From Deltaproteobacteria bacterium (GTDB taxonomy: Bacteria; Myxococcota_A; UBA796; GCA-2862545), in the NCBI GenBank assembly GCA_006226595.1, contig SBGP01000029.1, positions 1 to 64,000 of the forward strand: a stretch of DNA of 64,000 nucleotides, read 5' to 3'. The position numbers were made by a program, and so were the translations under genes. Below the pieces are notes generated by a model. It saw only the letters and a list, made by a program, of their open reading frames with translations. It did no database searches and was not told the origin of the DNA. Shown here in pieces: positions 1-9,269 of the stretch (positions are counted from its first letter, which is position 1; the number at the start of each line of letters is the position of its first letter).

Positions 1-109
1 AGGTCCTTTCGCCGACCCTACGGGCCCGACTTTCGGTGAATCGCTGCGCGACCGGCCGAATCCGCGAAACGGCCCTCAGACCACTCGGTCCGACTCTTTC
101 AGCAACCCG
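1..109. other. Non-coding edge, no gene seen
   Basis: This short stretch lies beyond the stop codon of the deacetylase gene on the minus strand. I see no convincing open frame, tRNA-like fold or hairpin followed by a T-run. It may be downstream flank of a gene outside the window. Confidence 0.4.
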
Positions 110-1156
110 CTAGCCGAGGTCTGCGAGCCACTCCGCGTAGGAGGTCGCCGTCCAGCCTCGCCGCTGGCAGCCCGCGAGAAAGCCGTCGAGGGCGCGCTCG
201 GCGGCGGGCGAGAACGACTTGCTGTGGGTGATGAGCACGATGGGCCCCGCGCCTCGCGCCGACACCCACTCCTCCGCGAGGTGCAGCATCGGGCTCGCGT
301 CGAGCACGGCGGGATCGAGGCGCACGTGACGCAGGCGACGCACCGCGTGGAGCGTGGCGCGCCAGTCCCGGTCCGAGCCCACGCTCGGCGCGGCCTCGGC
401 GAGGAAGGCGTGGTCGCCGGTCCACCGATCGCGCAGGGCGCGGCCCACCCGATCGCGCGCGCGTGTCCGGCCGGTGGTGATCGGCATCTCGACGATCGGG
501 GCCTCTTCGGCGGGGACGAGCACGTCCTCGCGGACCCGCCACCACGGAAGCTCGGCAGGAGCCTTGCGGAAGTCGTACCAGCCGAGCTCGGAGCGGTTCG
601 AGGTGCCCGGCGCGACGGTGCTGTCGACGCGAAGCCCCGCCTGCGCGAGACCGTCGAGTACGGCGGCGGAGGGCTGGATGCCCCACGCCCCGGCGCGGAA
701 CGCGACGACCTCGGTGTCGAGCCACCGCTCGAGCCACGCGCGGCCGTCGCGGAGCTGGGTGGCGATCTCGTCGGCCTCGAGGTTCGCGATGCGCCAGCGG
801 GCGACATCGAGGCTGAACTGGCGCGGTCCCTGCTCGCGGTGCTCGTCCCACTGCGGGTGCAGGTGGAGCTCCACGCGGTGACCGCGATCGAGGGCACCGC
901 GCAGCTGCTCGCGGACCCGCTCCACGCCGGCGCCGTGGTCGGGATGCTCGGCGAGCGCGCGCAGCTCGGACACGTCGACGAACAGCGACGCGACGTAGCC
1001 GTGGCGTTCGCAGACCGCGAGCAGGCGGTCGGTGGGAGCGAGCATCGCGCGCTCGAAGTCCACCCAGCCCAGGCCGTCCATCTCATAGTCGACGGTGACC
1101 AGGACCTCGGGCGTTGCTCGCGCATCGCCGCGAGCGTTACGAATGGCGCGCTGCAT
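110..1156 (-). CDS. Polysaccharide deacetylase-like protein (WalW type)
   Basis: This 348-residue protein resembles the NodB-fold polysaccharide deacetylases, in particular the WalW-like group found in exopolysaccharide loci. Visible marks are an N-terminal strand with VDYE (residues 22-25), a metal-ligand-like HLH (98-100), FRAGAWG (153-159) and a C-terminal ITHSKSF strand. The family removes N- or O-acetyl groups from glycans; the substrate here is unknown. There is no signal peptide, so it probably acts in the cytoplasm or at the inner face of the membrane. I chose the ATG at 1156 because the conserved core begins about 15 residues later; the open frame extends further upstream but overlaps the divergent sulfotransferase. 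The two genes are divergent and 45 bp apart, so they likely share a control region. Family assignment is fairly firm; activity is inferred. Confidence 0.78.
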   Translation of the reverse strand: MQRAIRNARGDARATPEVLVTVDYEMDGLGWVDFERAMLAPTDRLLAVCERHGYVASLFVDVSELRALAEHPDHGAGVERVREQLRGALDRGHRVELHLHPQWDEHREQGPRQFSLDVARWRIANLEADEIATQLRDGRAWLERWLDTEVVAFRAGAWGIQPSAAVLDGLAQAGLRVDSTVAPGTSNRSELGWYDFRKAPAELPWWRVREDVLVPAEEAPIVEMPITTGRTRARDRVGRALRDRWTGDHAFLAEAAPSVGSDRDWRATLHAVRRLRHVRLDPAVLDASPMLHLAEEWVSARGAGPIVLITHSKSFSPAAERALDGFLAGCQRRGWTATSYAEWLADLG

Positions 1157-1201
1157 GGGACGTCCCCGTGCGAGCGCACCTAACCCGTTCGCAGGTCGCG
1201 C

Positions 1202-2071
1202 ATGGCTCCCCGGGTTCTGTACGTGATGGGCACGGGCCGTAGCGGCTCGACCGTGCTCGGGGCGCTCCTCGGGGCCGCGCCGGATGCCGTGTTCGCGGGT
1301 GAGCTCACCTGGGCGCCCGCCGAGGTCTTTGGCGAGCATCGGCCGTGCAGCTGCGGAGAGCTCGCATCCGAGTGCAGCCTGTGGGCCGAGGTCGAGGCGC
1401 GACTCGGGTGGAGCGACGCGCGCCGACGCGCGGCCGAGGCGCGATTCCAGCGCTTCGACTGGCACAAGGGCTTCGCGCACCAGCTGGTCGCCTCCGCGGC
1501 GGAGTGGGCGGCCTACGAGCGCGACAACCGCGAGCTCATCGACGCGATCGGCGAGGTCTCGGGCGCCCAGTGGGTCGTCGACAGCTCCAAGTACCCGGCG
1601 CGGGCCGTCGCCCTGTCGCGGGTGATGCCGGACCGCGTGAGCGTGGTGTCGCTGACGCGGAGCCCCGAGGGCCTGCTCCAGGCGTTCTCACGACAGAACG
1701 AGGTCGAGCAGCGGCCGAAGAAGCCGCTCGCCGTCCTGCCCTGGTACGGCGCCAATGCCGCGCAGATCGTGTGGGCCAGGGGGCGCGTCGACCTGAAGGC
1801 CGAGCTTCGCTACGAGGCGTTTCACGCCGACCCCTGCGCCCACCTCGCGAGGTTGGGTGAGGCAACGGGTCTCGATCTCGACGCGGTCATCGCGGCGGTC
1901 GGGTCTGGGGACGAGGTGTCGGTCGGCCACGTGGTCACTGGCAACCGCCTGCGCAAGCGCGGCGAGTTCGTCTTCCAGGCCGGGCCTGATGTCAGACCGA
2001 CGGTGACGGGGCGACGGGCGCGCGCGAGTGCACTGGGGATGCGGGTACTGGGGCGAGTGACGGGGATCTGA
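1202..2071 (+). CDS. PAPS-dependent sulfotransferase
   Basis: The 289-residue product has the two signature cofactor sites of sulfotransferases: the 5'-phosphosulfate loop GTGRSGST (residues 10-17) and a 3'-phosphate-binding strand with an Arg-Ser-Pro step near residue 153. DSSKYP (127-132) and a cysteine cluster (Cys49, Cys51, Cys58) fit the bacterial Sulfotransfer_3-like subgroup. Enzymes of this kind move sulfate from PAPS to a hydroxyl of a sugar or small molecule in the cytoplasm. It sits at the edge of an exopolysaccharide locus, so a glycan or glycan precursor is the likely acceptor. The ATG at 1202 directly precedes the P-loop strand. Its last 80 bp overlap the convergent O-antigen ligase gene. 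A second, dissimilar sulfotransferase lies at 19522-20424. Confidence 0.88.
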   Translation: MAPRVLYVMGTGRSGSTVLGALLGAAPDAVFAGELTWAPAEVFGEHRPCSCGELASECSLWAEVEARLGWSDARRRAAEARFQRFDWHKGFAHQLVASAAEWAAYERDNRELIDAIGEVSGAQWVVDSSKYPARAVALSRVMPDRVSVVSLTRSPEGLLQAFSRQNEVEQRPKKPLAVLPWYGANAAQIVWARGRVDLKAELRYEAFHADPCAHLARLGEATGLDLDAVIAAVGSGDEVSVGHVVTGNRLRKRGEFVFQAGPDVRPTVTGRRARASALGMRVLGRVTGI

Positions 2072-3434
2072 CCTCGGCCGCCGCCGCCACCATCTGCGGG
2101 ATGGCGAGCATGCCGCCGAGCACCGCACCGAAGTACCAGGCGGGGCCCGCGCGGCTGATGAACGCGTTGGTGAGCATCGAGTTCACGAGGCACCCCACGG
2201 CGATGGCGATGAGCAGCGCCGAGAGCTCGCTCACCAGTGGGGCTTCGGAGCGTCGCCCGGCGATGGCGCCGACAAAGGCTCGCGAGAGCGCCCATCCCCA
2301 CGCCACCAGGCCCAACGGGCCGATCTGGTAGAGGATGTGCAGCGCGTCCATGTGTGGGTCGATGTTCAGCGAGTGGCGCGTGTTGCCGCCGAGGCCGCGG
2401 CCGAGCACCAGGTTGAACGGGTCCTCGCGCAGGTACTCGGCGAAGGTGTGACTCCAGATCCAGTAGCGGCCCGAGCCGAGGTCGCGCGCGGTGTCTTCGA
2501 AGCCGGCGGCGCCGACGCTCGAGGTGAGCTCGGAGAAGCGCTCGGAGAACACCGGGCTCTGGAGCGCCAGGCCGCCGAGCAGCGCACTGGCAACGACGAG
2601 CAGGCGCCAGCGGCCGTTGAGTCCGAGCAGGGCCAGCATGCCGAACGCGAGTCCGATGTACGCCGCGCGGGTGTAGGACAGGTACAGGCCGGTGAGTGCC
2701 GCGGCCGTGTAGGCGGCGTAGATGGCGCGTTCCCGCATGCGCTCGGCGCGGAACGCGAAGAACACGCCGATCATCACGAACAGGAACATGGTCGAGGCGT
2801 GCTCGGTGACCGAGAGGTAGCCGCCGAGCAGGCGGTCCACGTGCGCGACGCGTGCGAAGCGGCGACCCGTGAGGCCGAAGGCGAAGCTGATGGCGACGGC
2901 GGGCAGCGATGCGAAGAACATCAAGCGCAGGAGCAGCAGCAGTCGCTGGGGCGTGCGGACCAGCACCGGCACGATGAGCATCAGCGTCCACGGCGCGACG
3001 AGCTTGAGAGCGCGCGACACGCCGTCGATGCCCGGGTCCCGGACGAAGGCCACGGCGACGAGGGTGGTGAGGATCACGGCGGGCACCGCGACCTCGCTCG
3101 CGCCGACGCGGCGCAGGTGCATGAGGCACAACAGGGCCACGCCGACGACGGCGGCGCCGGTGTAGGCCTCCATCGCGTTGAGGGGACCGACCTGGATCTT
3201 CCAGGTCAGATCGACGATGCAGCGAAGCGCCACGGCCGCGAGAATCGCCTGCTCGGGGCGGATGAACAGGGCTCCCGCCACGCTCGCGGCGACGACGGGA
3301 ACCAGGACCGCGATGGGGGGCAGCGCGAGGATGCTGCCCGACGCCACGGCGAGCAGGCCGGCAGCGGCGACCAGCGTGAGGAACTCGGAGTTCCCGAACG
3401 CGCGGGATGTTGACGCTGGCCAGAGTGGTCCCAC
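1992..3434 (-). CDS. O-antigen ligase / Wzy-type polymerase (copy 1)
   Basis: A polytopic membrane protein of about 480 residues with roughly 12 hydrophobic segments and a long periplasmic loop before the last helices. The loop carries the O-antigen ligase/Wzy_C pattern: GSGRYWIW, then LGRGLGGN, then HMDALHILYQIGPLGL. Such proteins polymerise repeat units or ligate glycan to a carrier at the periplasmic face. The frame is open from a GTG at 3470, which would leave no gap to the divergent wzc-like gene. I prefer the GTG at 3434, preceded by GAGG, which leaves 36 bp for divergent promoters; the choice is uncertain. The C-terminus overlaps the sulfotransferase gene by 80 bp. It is one of three such proteins in the locus; which one polymerises cannot be told from sequence. 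Confidence 0.82.
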   Translation of the reverse strand: MGPLWPASTSRAFGNSEFLTLVAAAGLLAVASGSILALPPIAVLVPVVAASVAGALFIRPEQAILAAVALRCIVDLTWKIQVGPLNAMEAYTGAAVVGVALLCLMHLRRVGASEVAVPAVILTTLVAVAFVRDPGIDGVSRALKLVAPWTLMLIVPVLVRTPQRLLLLLRLMFFASLPAVAISFAFGLTGRRFARVAHVDRLLGGYLSVTEHASTMFLFVMIGVFFAFRAERMRERAIYAAYTAAALTGLYLSYTRAAYIGLAFGMLALLGLNGRWRLLVVASALLGGLALQSPVFSERFSELTSSVGAAGFEDTARDLGSGRYWIWSHTFAEYLREDPFNLVLGRGLGGNTRHSLNIDPHMDALHILYQIGPLGLVAWGWALSRAFVGAIAGRRSEAPLVSELSALLIAIAVGCLVNSMLTNAFISRAGPAWYFGAVLGGMLAIPQMVAAAAEVRSPSLAPVPASPVHSRAPVAPSPSV

Positions 3435-3470
3435 GAACCCTCGTGTAATAGGGCAGGGGTTGGAGGGCAC

Positions 3471-5618
3471 GTGGCGAAGCCGGCCTCACCCGAGATCCAC
3501 CTCGTCGACTACTGGAACATCCTCGTGCGCCGCCGGCGCACGATTGCGCTGTTCACGGTCGCGCTGATGGTGGTGGTTCTCGTGGGCACGGCGCTGATGC
3601 CACGCGAGTACACCGCAAGCGCCACCGTCCAGATCGACCCCAAGGCCCCGCGCGTGTACAACTCCGGCGCCTCGGTGACCGAGAGCGTGCCGGTCTCCGC
3701 CTGGGGTGCCAGCCTCCAGCTGTACTACACCACGCAGTACCGGCTGATGGAGAGCCTGCCCGTGCTCGAAGAGGCGGTGCGCAAGCTCCGCGAAGAGCAC
3801 GCCGTCTCGGACTTCGACGAGGCCGAGAACCCGGCCAAGCTCCTCCGCAACATGATGACGGTGAAGCCGGATCCCGAGACCCAGCTCGTCCACGTGATGG
3901 TGACCACCGACGACCCCGACAAGTCGGCGCTGTTCGCGGATGCCATCGCTCAGGCCTACCTCGACAAGAAGGTCGAGCGGACCTTCGAGGACAGCCGCCT
4001 CGCGGTCGAGTGGCTCTCCGAGCAGCTCGCCATCTACCGGGACAAGAAGGTCCGGTCCGACGAAGAGGTCGAGCGCTACCGCTTCGAGCACTCGCTCGTC
4101 GGCGTCGAGGACAACTCCCACGTGAGCATGGGCACCCTCGAGAAGCTGCAGTCCGACTGGACGGCGGCGCACTCGCGCAGGGTCGCCGCCGAGGCCGCGT
4201 ACGAGGGCCTTCGCGACCTCGTCCGCACCCAGTCCTCGATCGTCGTCGCCGCCCACCTCGCCGATCAGGAGCCGCTGCTCCGCGACTCGCTCGACCGACG
4301 CGCCGAGCTTCTCCGCGAGAAGGGCCGCCTCGAGGCGCGCTACAAGTCCAAGCACCCCGAGGTCGTCGAAGTCTCCGCGGAGCTCGCGAAGGTCGAGGAG
4401 GGCATCAAGGAGTTCATCGGCGAGATCCTCGCGGCGCGCAAGGCGAAGCTCGCCCTGTCGACGACCGAAGAAGAGACCATTGCCAGGGCCATCGAAGAGG
4501 CGCAGCAGAGCCTCCAGTCGATGACCGATCACCTCATCGCGCTCAAGCTGCTCGAGAGCCAGGCCGACCGTGACGAGCGCTTCTACCGCGACCTCGACAC
4601 CCGCCTCACGGAGGTCGGCATCAGTCAGTTCTTGCAGGCGAGCAACGCGCGCCTCATCGAGAACGCGGTGCCGCCCCAGGCGCCGGCGAGCCCGCGCCCG
4701 CTGCTCAACTTCCTGATGTCCATCGTGCTCGGACTGGTCGGCGGCTCCGCCCTGGCGCTGATCCAGGAGTACTTCGACTTCGCGATTCGCTCGGTCGAGG
4801 ACGTCGCGGCCTACCTCGATGCGCCCTTCCTCGGCATGGTGCCCAAGGTCGAGTCCGCGCAGATCGAAGAGCTGCAGACGGCGGATGGCCAGCTGCTCTA
4901 CGTCCAGGCTCGGCCCCGCTCGGCGGTCTCCGAGGCCCTGCGCTCGATCCGCACCCATCCCTTCTTCCGGATGGCTGGCGGACGCTCCCGTCGCCTGCTG
5001 GTGACGAGCTCGATTCCTCGCGAAGGCAAGTCCTTCGTGAGCGCGAACCTGTCGGGCATCCTCGCGCAGTCGAACCTCAAGGTCCTGCTGATCGACGCCG
5101 ACATGCGCAAGCCCACCGTGCACAAGCTGTTCGGCATCCCGAACGACGCGGGTCTCGTCGACGTCGTCGGCGGCACCGCCGAGCTCTCCGAGGTCGTCAA
5201 GCACACCTCCGCCGGCGTGCACGTGCTCTCCGCGGGCATCGCGGGCGAGAACCCCGCGGACTTCGTCGGGCACGAGACCATCGAGCGGGTGCTCGCAGAG
5301 GCCGAGACGATGTACGACGTGGTCGTGCTCGACTCGCCGCCGATCTCGGCGGTGGCCGATGCCGCCGTGTTCGCCGCGGCGTGTGACGGCTTCATCTTCG
5401 TCGTCGACGGCTCGCGGACCAGCCGGGCCATCGCGCGCCCGAGCATCGACCGCCTGCGCGAGGCGAATACGAACCTGCTCGGCGTCGTGATCAACAAGGT
5501 CGGCACCGGGGCCGCGGGCTACGGGTACGGCTACGGCTACGGCTACGGCTACGGCTATGGCTACGGCTACGGCGAGCAGGAAGAGGGGCGTCCGGCGTCG
5601 TCCGGCGGCCGGCGCTAG
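3471..5618 (+). CDS. Wzc-like chain-length regulator fused to BY-kinase
   Basis: This 715-residue protein joins a Wzz domain to a bacterial tyrosine kinase. Two membrane helices (about 23-44 and 410-430) bracket a periplasmic coiled-coil region. The cytoplasmic kinase has Walker A (513-521, SSIPREGKS), Walker A' (538-544, VLLIDAD) and Walker B (about 617-624, ending DSPP). The tail is a run of nine Gly-Tyr pairs, in place of the usual scattered tyrosine cluster that is autophosphorylated in this family. Such proteins form the inner-membrane octamer that couples polymerisation to export through Wza. The start is a GTG with GGAGGG four bases upstream. It heads an apparent operon running to the flippase gene at 9266. 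Confidence 0.93.
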   Translation: MAKPASPEIHLVDYWNILVRRRRTIALFTVALMVVVLVGTALMPREYTASATVQIDPKAPRVYNSGASVTESVPVSAWGASLQLYYTTQYRLMESLPVLEEAVRKLREEHAVSDFDEAENPAKLLRNMMTVKPDPETQLVHVMVTTDDPDKSALFADAIAQAYLDKKVERTFEDSRLAVEWLSEQLAIYRDKKVRSDEEVERYRFEHSLVGVEDNSHVSMGTLEKLQSDWTAAHSRRVAAEAAYEGLRDLVRTQSSIVVAAHLADQEPLLRDSLDRRAELLREKGRLEARYKSKHPEVVEVSAELAKVEEGIKEFIGEILAARKAKLALSTTEEETIARAIEEAQQSLQSMTDHLIALKLLESQADRDERFYRDLDTRLTEVGISQFLQASNARLIENAVPPQAPASPRPLLNFLMSIVLGLVGGSALALIQEYFDFAIRSVEDVAAYLDAPFLGMVPKVESAQIEELQTADGQLLYVQARPRSAVSEALRSIRTHPFFRMAGGRSRRLLVTSSIPREGKSFVSANLSGILAQSNLKVLLIDADMRKPTVHKLFGIPNDAGLVDVVGGTAELSEVVKHTSAGVHVLSAGIAGENPADFVGHETIERVLAEAETMYDVVVLDSPPISAVADAAVFAAACDGFIFVVDGSRTSRAIARPSIDRLREANTNLLGVVINKVGTGAAGYGYGYGYGYGYGYGYGYGEQEEGRPASSGGRR
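5517..5573 (+). repeat. (GGC TAC)n tract encoding nine Gly-Tyr pairs
   Basis: A hexanucleotide tandem repeat, nine near-perfect units with two synonymous changes (GGG and TAT), encodes the tyrosine-rich tail of the BY-kinase. Short tandem repeats of this kind can gain or lose whole units by slippage without shifting the frame, which would change the number of phosphorylatable tyrosines. The repeat is seen directly; length variation is inferred. Confidence 0.9.
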
Positions 5619-5622
5619 CGCC

Positions 5623-6375
5623 ATGAGCGAGCTTCCCGAACCCGTGGACATCATGGGCGCGCCCGTCGCGCCGTGGACGATGTCGCAGACGGTCGGCTTC
5701 ATCGAACGAGCCATCGACGAGGGTCGCTTCCTCCAGCACGTCGTGGTCAACGCGACCAAGCTGGCCAACATGCGCACCGACCCGGGACTGCGCGAGGCGG
5801 TACTCGGCGCCGAGCTGATCAACGCCGATGGCATGGGCGTGCTGCTCGCGGGACGCGTGCTGGGTCGCCCGATTCCCGAGCGCGTCACCGGCATCGACCT
5901 GTTCGGAGAGCTGCTCGCGCTCGCCGAGCGCCGCGGGTGGGGCGTGTACCTGCTCGGAGCCAAGCCCGAGGTCATCGAGGTCTGCGCGGCCAAGGTCCGC
6001 GAGAAGTACCCCGACCTCGAGGTGCACTTCCACGACGGCTACTTCTGGGACGAGGAGGAGGCGCAGGTCGAGCGCGTGCGGGCGTCTGGAGCGAAGCTGC
6101 TGTTCGTGGGCATTTCCTCGCCGATGAAGGAGCAGTTCATCGATCGCTGGGGCGAGACCATGGGCGTGGCCTTCGCCATGGGAGTGGGCGGCACCTTCGA
6201 CGTGTGGGCGGGTAAGGTGCGTCGCGCCCCCGAAGGCTGGCAGCGGGCGGGCATGGAGTGGGCCTGGCGCGTGCGCGAGGAGCCTCGCCGCATGGCCAAG
6301 CGCGCGCTGACTACCAATACGCGCTTCTTGATGGCGCTCGCGCGAACCTGGGTGTCGGAGCGTCTTCATGTTTGA
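5623..6375 (+). CDS. WecG/TagA/CpsF-family glycosyltransferase
   Basis: A 250-residue protein of the WecG/TagA/CpsF family (GT26), which adds a sugar, classically N-acetylmannosamine, to undecaprenyl-diphosphate-linked GlcNAc at the cytoplasmic membrane. The family hallmarks are VVNATKLAN near the N-terminus, followed by INADGMGV around residues 64-72 with the catalytic-type Asp-Gly, and later GGTFDVWAGKVRRAP. I start it at the ATG at 5623, four bases after the wzc stop, because the family core begins just downstream; an upstream in-frame extension lies inside wzc. It overlaps the next gene by 8 bp, so the three genes are probably translated from one message. It likely adds the second sugar of the repeat unit. 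Confidence 0.88.
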   Translation: MSELPEPVDIMGAPVAPWTMSQTVGFIERAIDEGRFLQHVVVNATKLANMRTDPGLREAVLGAELINADGMGVLLAGRVLGRPIPERVTGIDLFGELLALAERRGWGVYLLGAKPEVIEVCAAKVREKYPDLEVHFHDGYFWDEEEAQVERVRASGAKLLFVGISSPMKEQFIDRWGETMGVAFAMGVGGTFDVWAGKVRRAPEGWQRAGMEWAWRVREEPRRMAKRALTTNTRFLMALARTWVSERLHV

Positions 6376-7756
6376 GCGCCGTGCGACCAGCTTCCGGCTG
6401 ATCTTCCTGTCCCTCGACCTGATCGCCTGGGCACTCGCGTTCGCCGCGGCCTGGCGTATTCGTCAGTCGCCGTACTTCGCTTCTCAGGGCGAGATTGCGC
6501 CGCTGGTCGAGTACCTGCCGTTCCTCGCCGTGGCCCTCTCCGCGCTGGTCCTCGGCGCGCTCGCCGGCTCCCGCGTCCGTCGCGGTGTCGCCGTGCTCGA
6601 CGAGGTCGGCGACGTCGCTCGGGGCACCGGGGCCGTGTTCATCGCGATGTTCGTCGTGCTCTTCGCCCTTCGCGTCGACTACTCGCGAATCATGTTCGGC
6701 TTGTGGGCCGTGCTCGCCGTCGTGCTCGTCGTCGCCCTGCGTCGGATGGCGCGCTCGGTGGCGTCGAACATGGACGGCTACCACCGACGCGTCGCCATTG
6801 TCGGCGACGGCCAGCTGCCGCACGAGCTCGCCAAGGCCCTACAGGTCCAGGGTGGGCTCGGCATCGAGTACGCGGGCGCGGTGCCGATCCACACGGACGG
6901 CAAGACGCCGATGCCGTGCCTGGGCACGCTCTCCGACATCCGGCGCATCATCCAGGAGAACGTGATCGACGAGGTGCTGTTCGTGGTCGGGCACGCGAAC
7001 CTCGCCGACATCGAGGTCGCGTTCATGACCTGCGAGGAGATGGGCGTCGAGACGCGGCTGGTCCTCGACTTCTTCCCGCACAAGCACTCGCGCATCCACC
7101 TGGACCACGTCGACGGCTACCCGGCGCTGTCCTTCGATGCGGCTGCGGGCGACGATCTGGGGCGTCTGCTCAAGCGCGTGTTCGATATCCTCGTCTCGCT
7201 GTGCTTCCTGGTGCTGGGCTCGCCGGTGTACGCCCTGGTCGCCCTCGCCGTGAAGCTCGACAGCAAGGGCCCGGTGTTCTTCTCGCAGGAGCGAGTCGGA
7301 CGTCACGGGCGGCCGTTCAAGGTGCACAAGTTCCGGTCGATGGTCACCGACGCCGAAGAGCTCAAGGCGGCGCTGATGGCGCAGAACGAGCGCGACGGCC
7401 CGGCGTTCAAGATGAAGGACGACCCACGGGTGACGCGCGTCGGCAAGCTCATCCGCAAGACCTCGCTCGATGAGATCCCGCAGTTCTACAACGTGCTCGT
7501 CGGCGAGATGAGCATCGTCGGGCCTCGGCCTCCGCTTCCCAACGAGGTGGCCCAGTACGACCACTGGCAGCGGCGCCGCTTGTCCGTGCGTCCTGGGATC
7601 ACCTGTCTGTGGCAGGTCTCCGGGCGTGGAGACGTGGACTTCGAGACCTGGATGCGCCTCGACCTGCAGTACATCGACAACTGGTCGCTGTGGCTGGATC
7701 TGAAGATCTTCCTGATGACCATCCCCGCCGTGCTCCTGCAGAAGGGCTCGAGTTGA
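6368..7756 (+). CDS. WcaJ-like initiating phosphoglycosyltransferase
   Basis: The 462-residue product is a polyprenyl glycosylphosphotransferase that starts the lipid-linked repeat unit by moving sugar-1-phosphate onto undecaprenyl phosphate. It has four N-terminal membrane helices, a soluble CoA-binding-like Rossmann region (about 130-250), a re-entrant helix near 265-290 and the C-terminal bacterial-sugar-transferase domain. That domain shows VHKFRSMVTDAE, KTSLDEIPQF and SIVGPRPPLPNE, the classic motifs with the Asp-Glu pair needed for catalysis. The gene overlaps the WecG-family gene by 8 bp and precedes the flippase by 31 bp. The first sugar cannot be read from sequence; glucose- and galactose-type enzymes look alike. 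Confidence 0.93.
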   Translation: MFERRATSFRLIFLSLDLIAWALAFAAAWRIRQSPYFASQGEIAPLVEYLPFLAVALSALVLGALAGSRVRRGVAVLDEVGDVARGTGAVFIAMFVVLFALRVDYSRIMFGLWAVLAVVLVVALRRMARSVASNMDGYHRRVAIVGDGQLPHELAKALQVQGGLGIEYAGAVPIHTDGKTPMPCLGTLSDIRRIIQENVIDEVLFVVGHANLADIEVAFMTCEEMGVETRLVLDFFPHKHSRIHLDHVDGYPALSFDAAAGDDLGRLLKRVFDILVSLCFLVLGSPVYALVALAVKLDSKGPVFFSQERVGRHGRPFKVHKFRSMVTDAEELKAALMAQNERDGPAFKMKDDPRVTRVGKLIRKTSLDEIPQFYNVLVGEMSIVGPRPPLPNEVAQYDHWQRRRLSVRPGITCLWQVSGRGDVDFETWMRLDLQYIDNWSLWLDLKIFLMTIPAVLLQKGSS

Positions 7757-7787
7757 CGAGCGCGCTCGGGCTCCGTTCGGGGAACGC

Positions 7788-9266
7788 GTGAGTCAGGCGA
7801 AGACAGACTCGGCCAAGGACGCCGCGTCGGTCGCGGCTGGATCCAGCTGGGTCTTCGTCGCCACCCTCGGCGCGCACCTGCTTCGCTTCGTGACGACGCG
7901 GGTGCTGTCTCAGCTGTTCGGACCCGCCGTCTACGGCATCTACACCTCCGCGCTGACGATGGTGAACCTCGCCGGCACGGTGGCCGCCGTCGGACTCGAC
8001 TACGGCGTCGTGTACTTCGGCAGCCGGCACCGCGAGGCCCGCGACGACGCTCGGCTCAAGGGCCTGCTGGTCACGGTGCTCGTGCTCCCGGCGATTGCGG
8101 GCGCGGTGCTGTGCGCGGCCCTGTACCTGCGCGCGGGCACCGACGAGCTCGGGGTGGCGGTGCGTGCGGTCGCGCCGGTGGTCTTCGCTCTCGCACTCCT
8201 GCAGGTCGGGCGCGGCATCCTGCAGCTGTCCAAGGACATGAAGGCCTACGCGGCCGTGGTGCAGTTCGGCTACCCGGCGCTGCTCACCGCGTTCACCGTC
8301 GGGGTCGCGCTGTGGACGCGCGCCCTGGTGCCGACCCTATACGCGTATGTTGCCGCGGGTACGGTGGCGATGGTGCTCGCGCTGGCCACGGGGCTTCGGC
8401 GCTTTCCCATCCTGCGGCAGCCCGAGATCCGCGCCCAGCTCGCGCTCCCAGAAGTGGTCCGCTTCTCGCTGCCGCAGACGCTGGCGACCATGGTGCGGGA
8501 CCTCAACCAATGGGCTGACCTGCTCATGCTCACGTGGCTGGCTGCGAGCACCGAGGTCGCGATCTACCGGGTCGCCCTGGCGCTGGCGATGGTCGGGCGG
8601 GTGCCGCTCGCCGCGGTCCAGGCCGCGTTTCGGCCGATGGTCGCCTCGGTGCTCGCCATGGGTGACACCGACCGCCTGCAGGAGCTGCTGTGGACGGTGA
8701 CGCGCTGGCTCGTGCTGTCTTGCGCCCCGTTGCTGCTCGCGATGTACCTGCTGCCGGAGGCGCCGCTGTGGCTGTTCGACGCGCGCTACGCGGACGGTGC
8801 GGACGTGCTCTCGTGGCTCGTCGTCGCCGAGGCGTGCGTGGTGGCCTCGGCGCCGGCCATCCCCGTGATCGTCATGTCCGGTCGCGCGACGCTCAACCTC
8901 GCAAACGGCGCGCTGGCCCTGTCGATCAACGTGGCACTCAACTACTGGCTGATCCCGCAGTACGGCGCGGCGGGTGCGGCCGCGGCCAACCTGGTCGCGC
9001 TTGCGCTGTGGTCCTTCCTCTTCGCGGTACAGGCGCGCATGCTCGTCGGCGTGTCGACGTGGAGTCGCCCCACGCTGCTGCTCGTGGCGCCCACGCTGGT
9101 CGCCGCGGCGATCGGAAGCCAGGTCGATGGGCTGGTCCCGCGCGCCGGGGTGGTGCTCGGTGCATGGGCTGTGCACCTGGGCATCGCCTGGGCTCAGGGG
9201 CTCTCCGAGGCCGACCGGGCGTTCCTCGACAAGATCCAGGCGAAGTTCGGCCGCCGGCGGGGCTGA
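7788..9266 (+). CDS. Wzx-like polysaccharide flippase
   Basis: This 492-residue protein has 12 to 14 hydrophobic helices and the pattern of the oligosaccharide flippase/MATE-like (MOP) superfamily. The N-terminal GSSWVFVATLGAHLLRFVTTRVLS and AVYGIYTSALTM stretches are typical of helix 1 and loop 1 in polysaccharide-biosynthesis flippases. It would turn the lipid-linked repeat unit across the inner membrane. The start is a GTG at 7788, 31 bp after the phosphoglycosyltransferase stop. The gene ends the plus-strand run; the next genes run the other way with their stop three bases on. Confidence 0.9.
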   Translation: MSQAKTDSAKDAASVAAGSSWVFVATLGAHLLRFVTTRVLSQLFGPAVYGIYTSALTMVNLAGTVAAVGLDYGVVYFGSRHREARDDARLKGLLVTVLVLPAIAGAVLCAALYLRAGTDELGVAVRAVAPVVFALALLQVGRGILQLSKDMKAYAAVVQFGYPALLTAFTVGVALWTRALVPTLYAYVAAGTVAMVLALATGLRRFPILRQPEIRAQLALPEVVRFSLPQTLATMVRDLNQWADLLMLTWLAASTEVAIYRVALALAMVGRVPLAAVQAAFRPMVASVLAMGDTDRLQELLWTVTRWLVLSCAPLLLAMYLLPEAPLWLFDARYADGADVLSWLVVAEACVVASAPAIPVIVMSGRATLNLANGALALSINVALNYWLIPQYGAAGAAAANLVALALWSFLFAVQARMLVGVSTWSRPTLLLVAPTLVAAAIGSQVDGLVPRAGVVLGAWAVHLGIAWAQGLSEADRAFLDKIQAKFGRRRG

Positions 9267-9269
9267 CCG

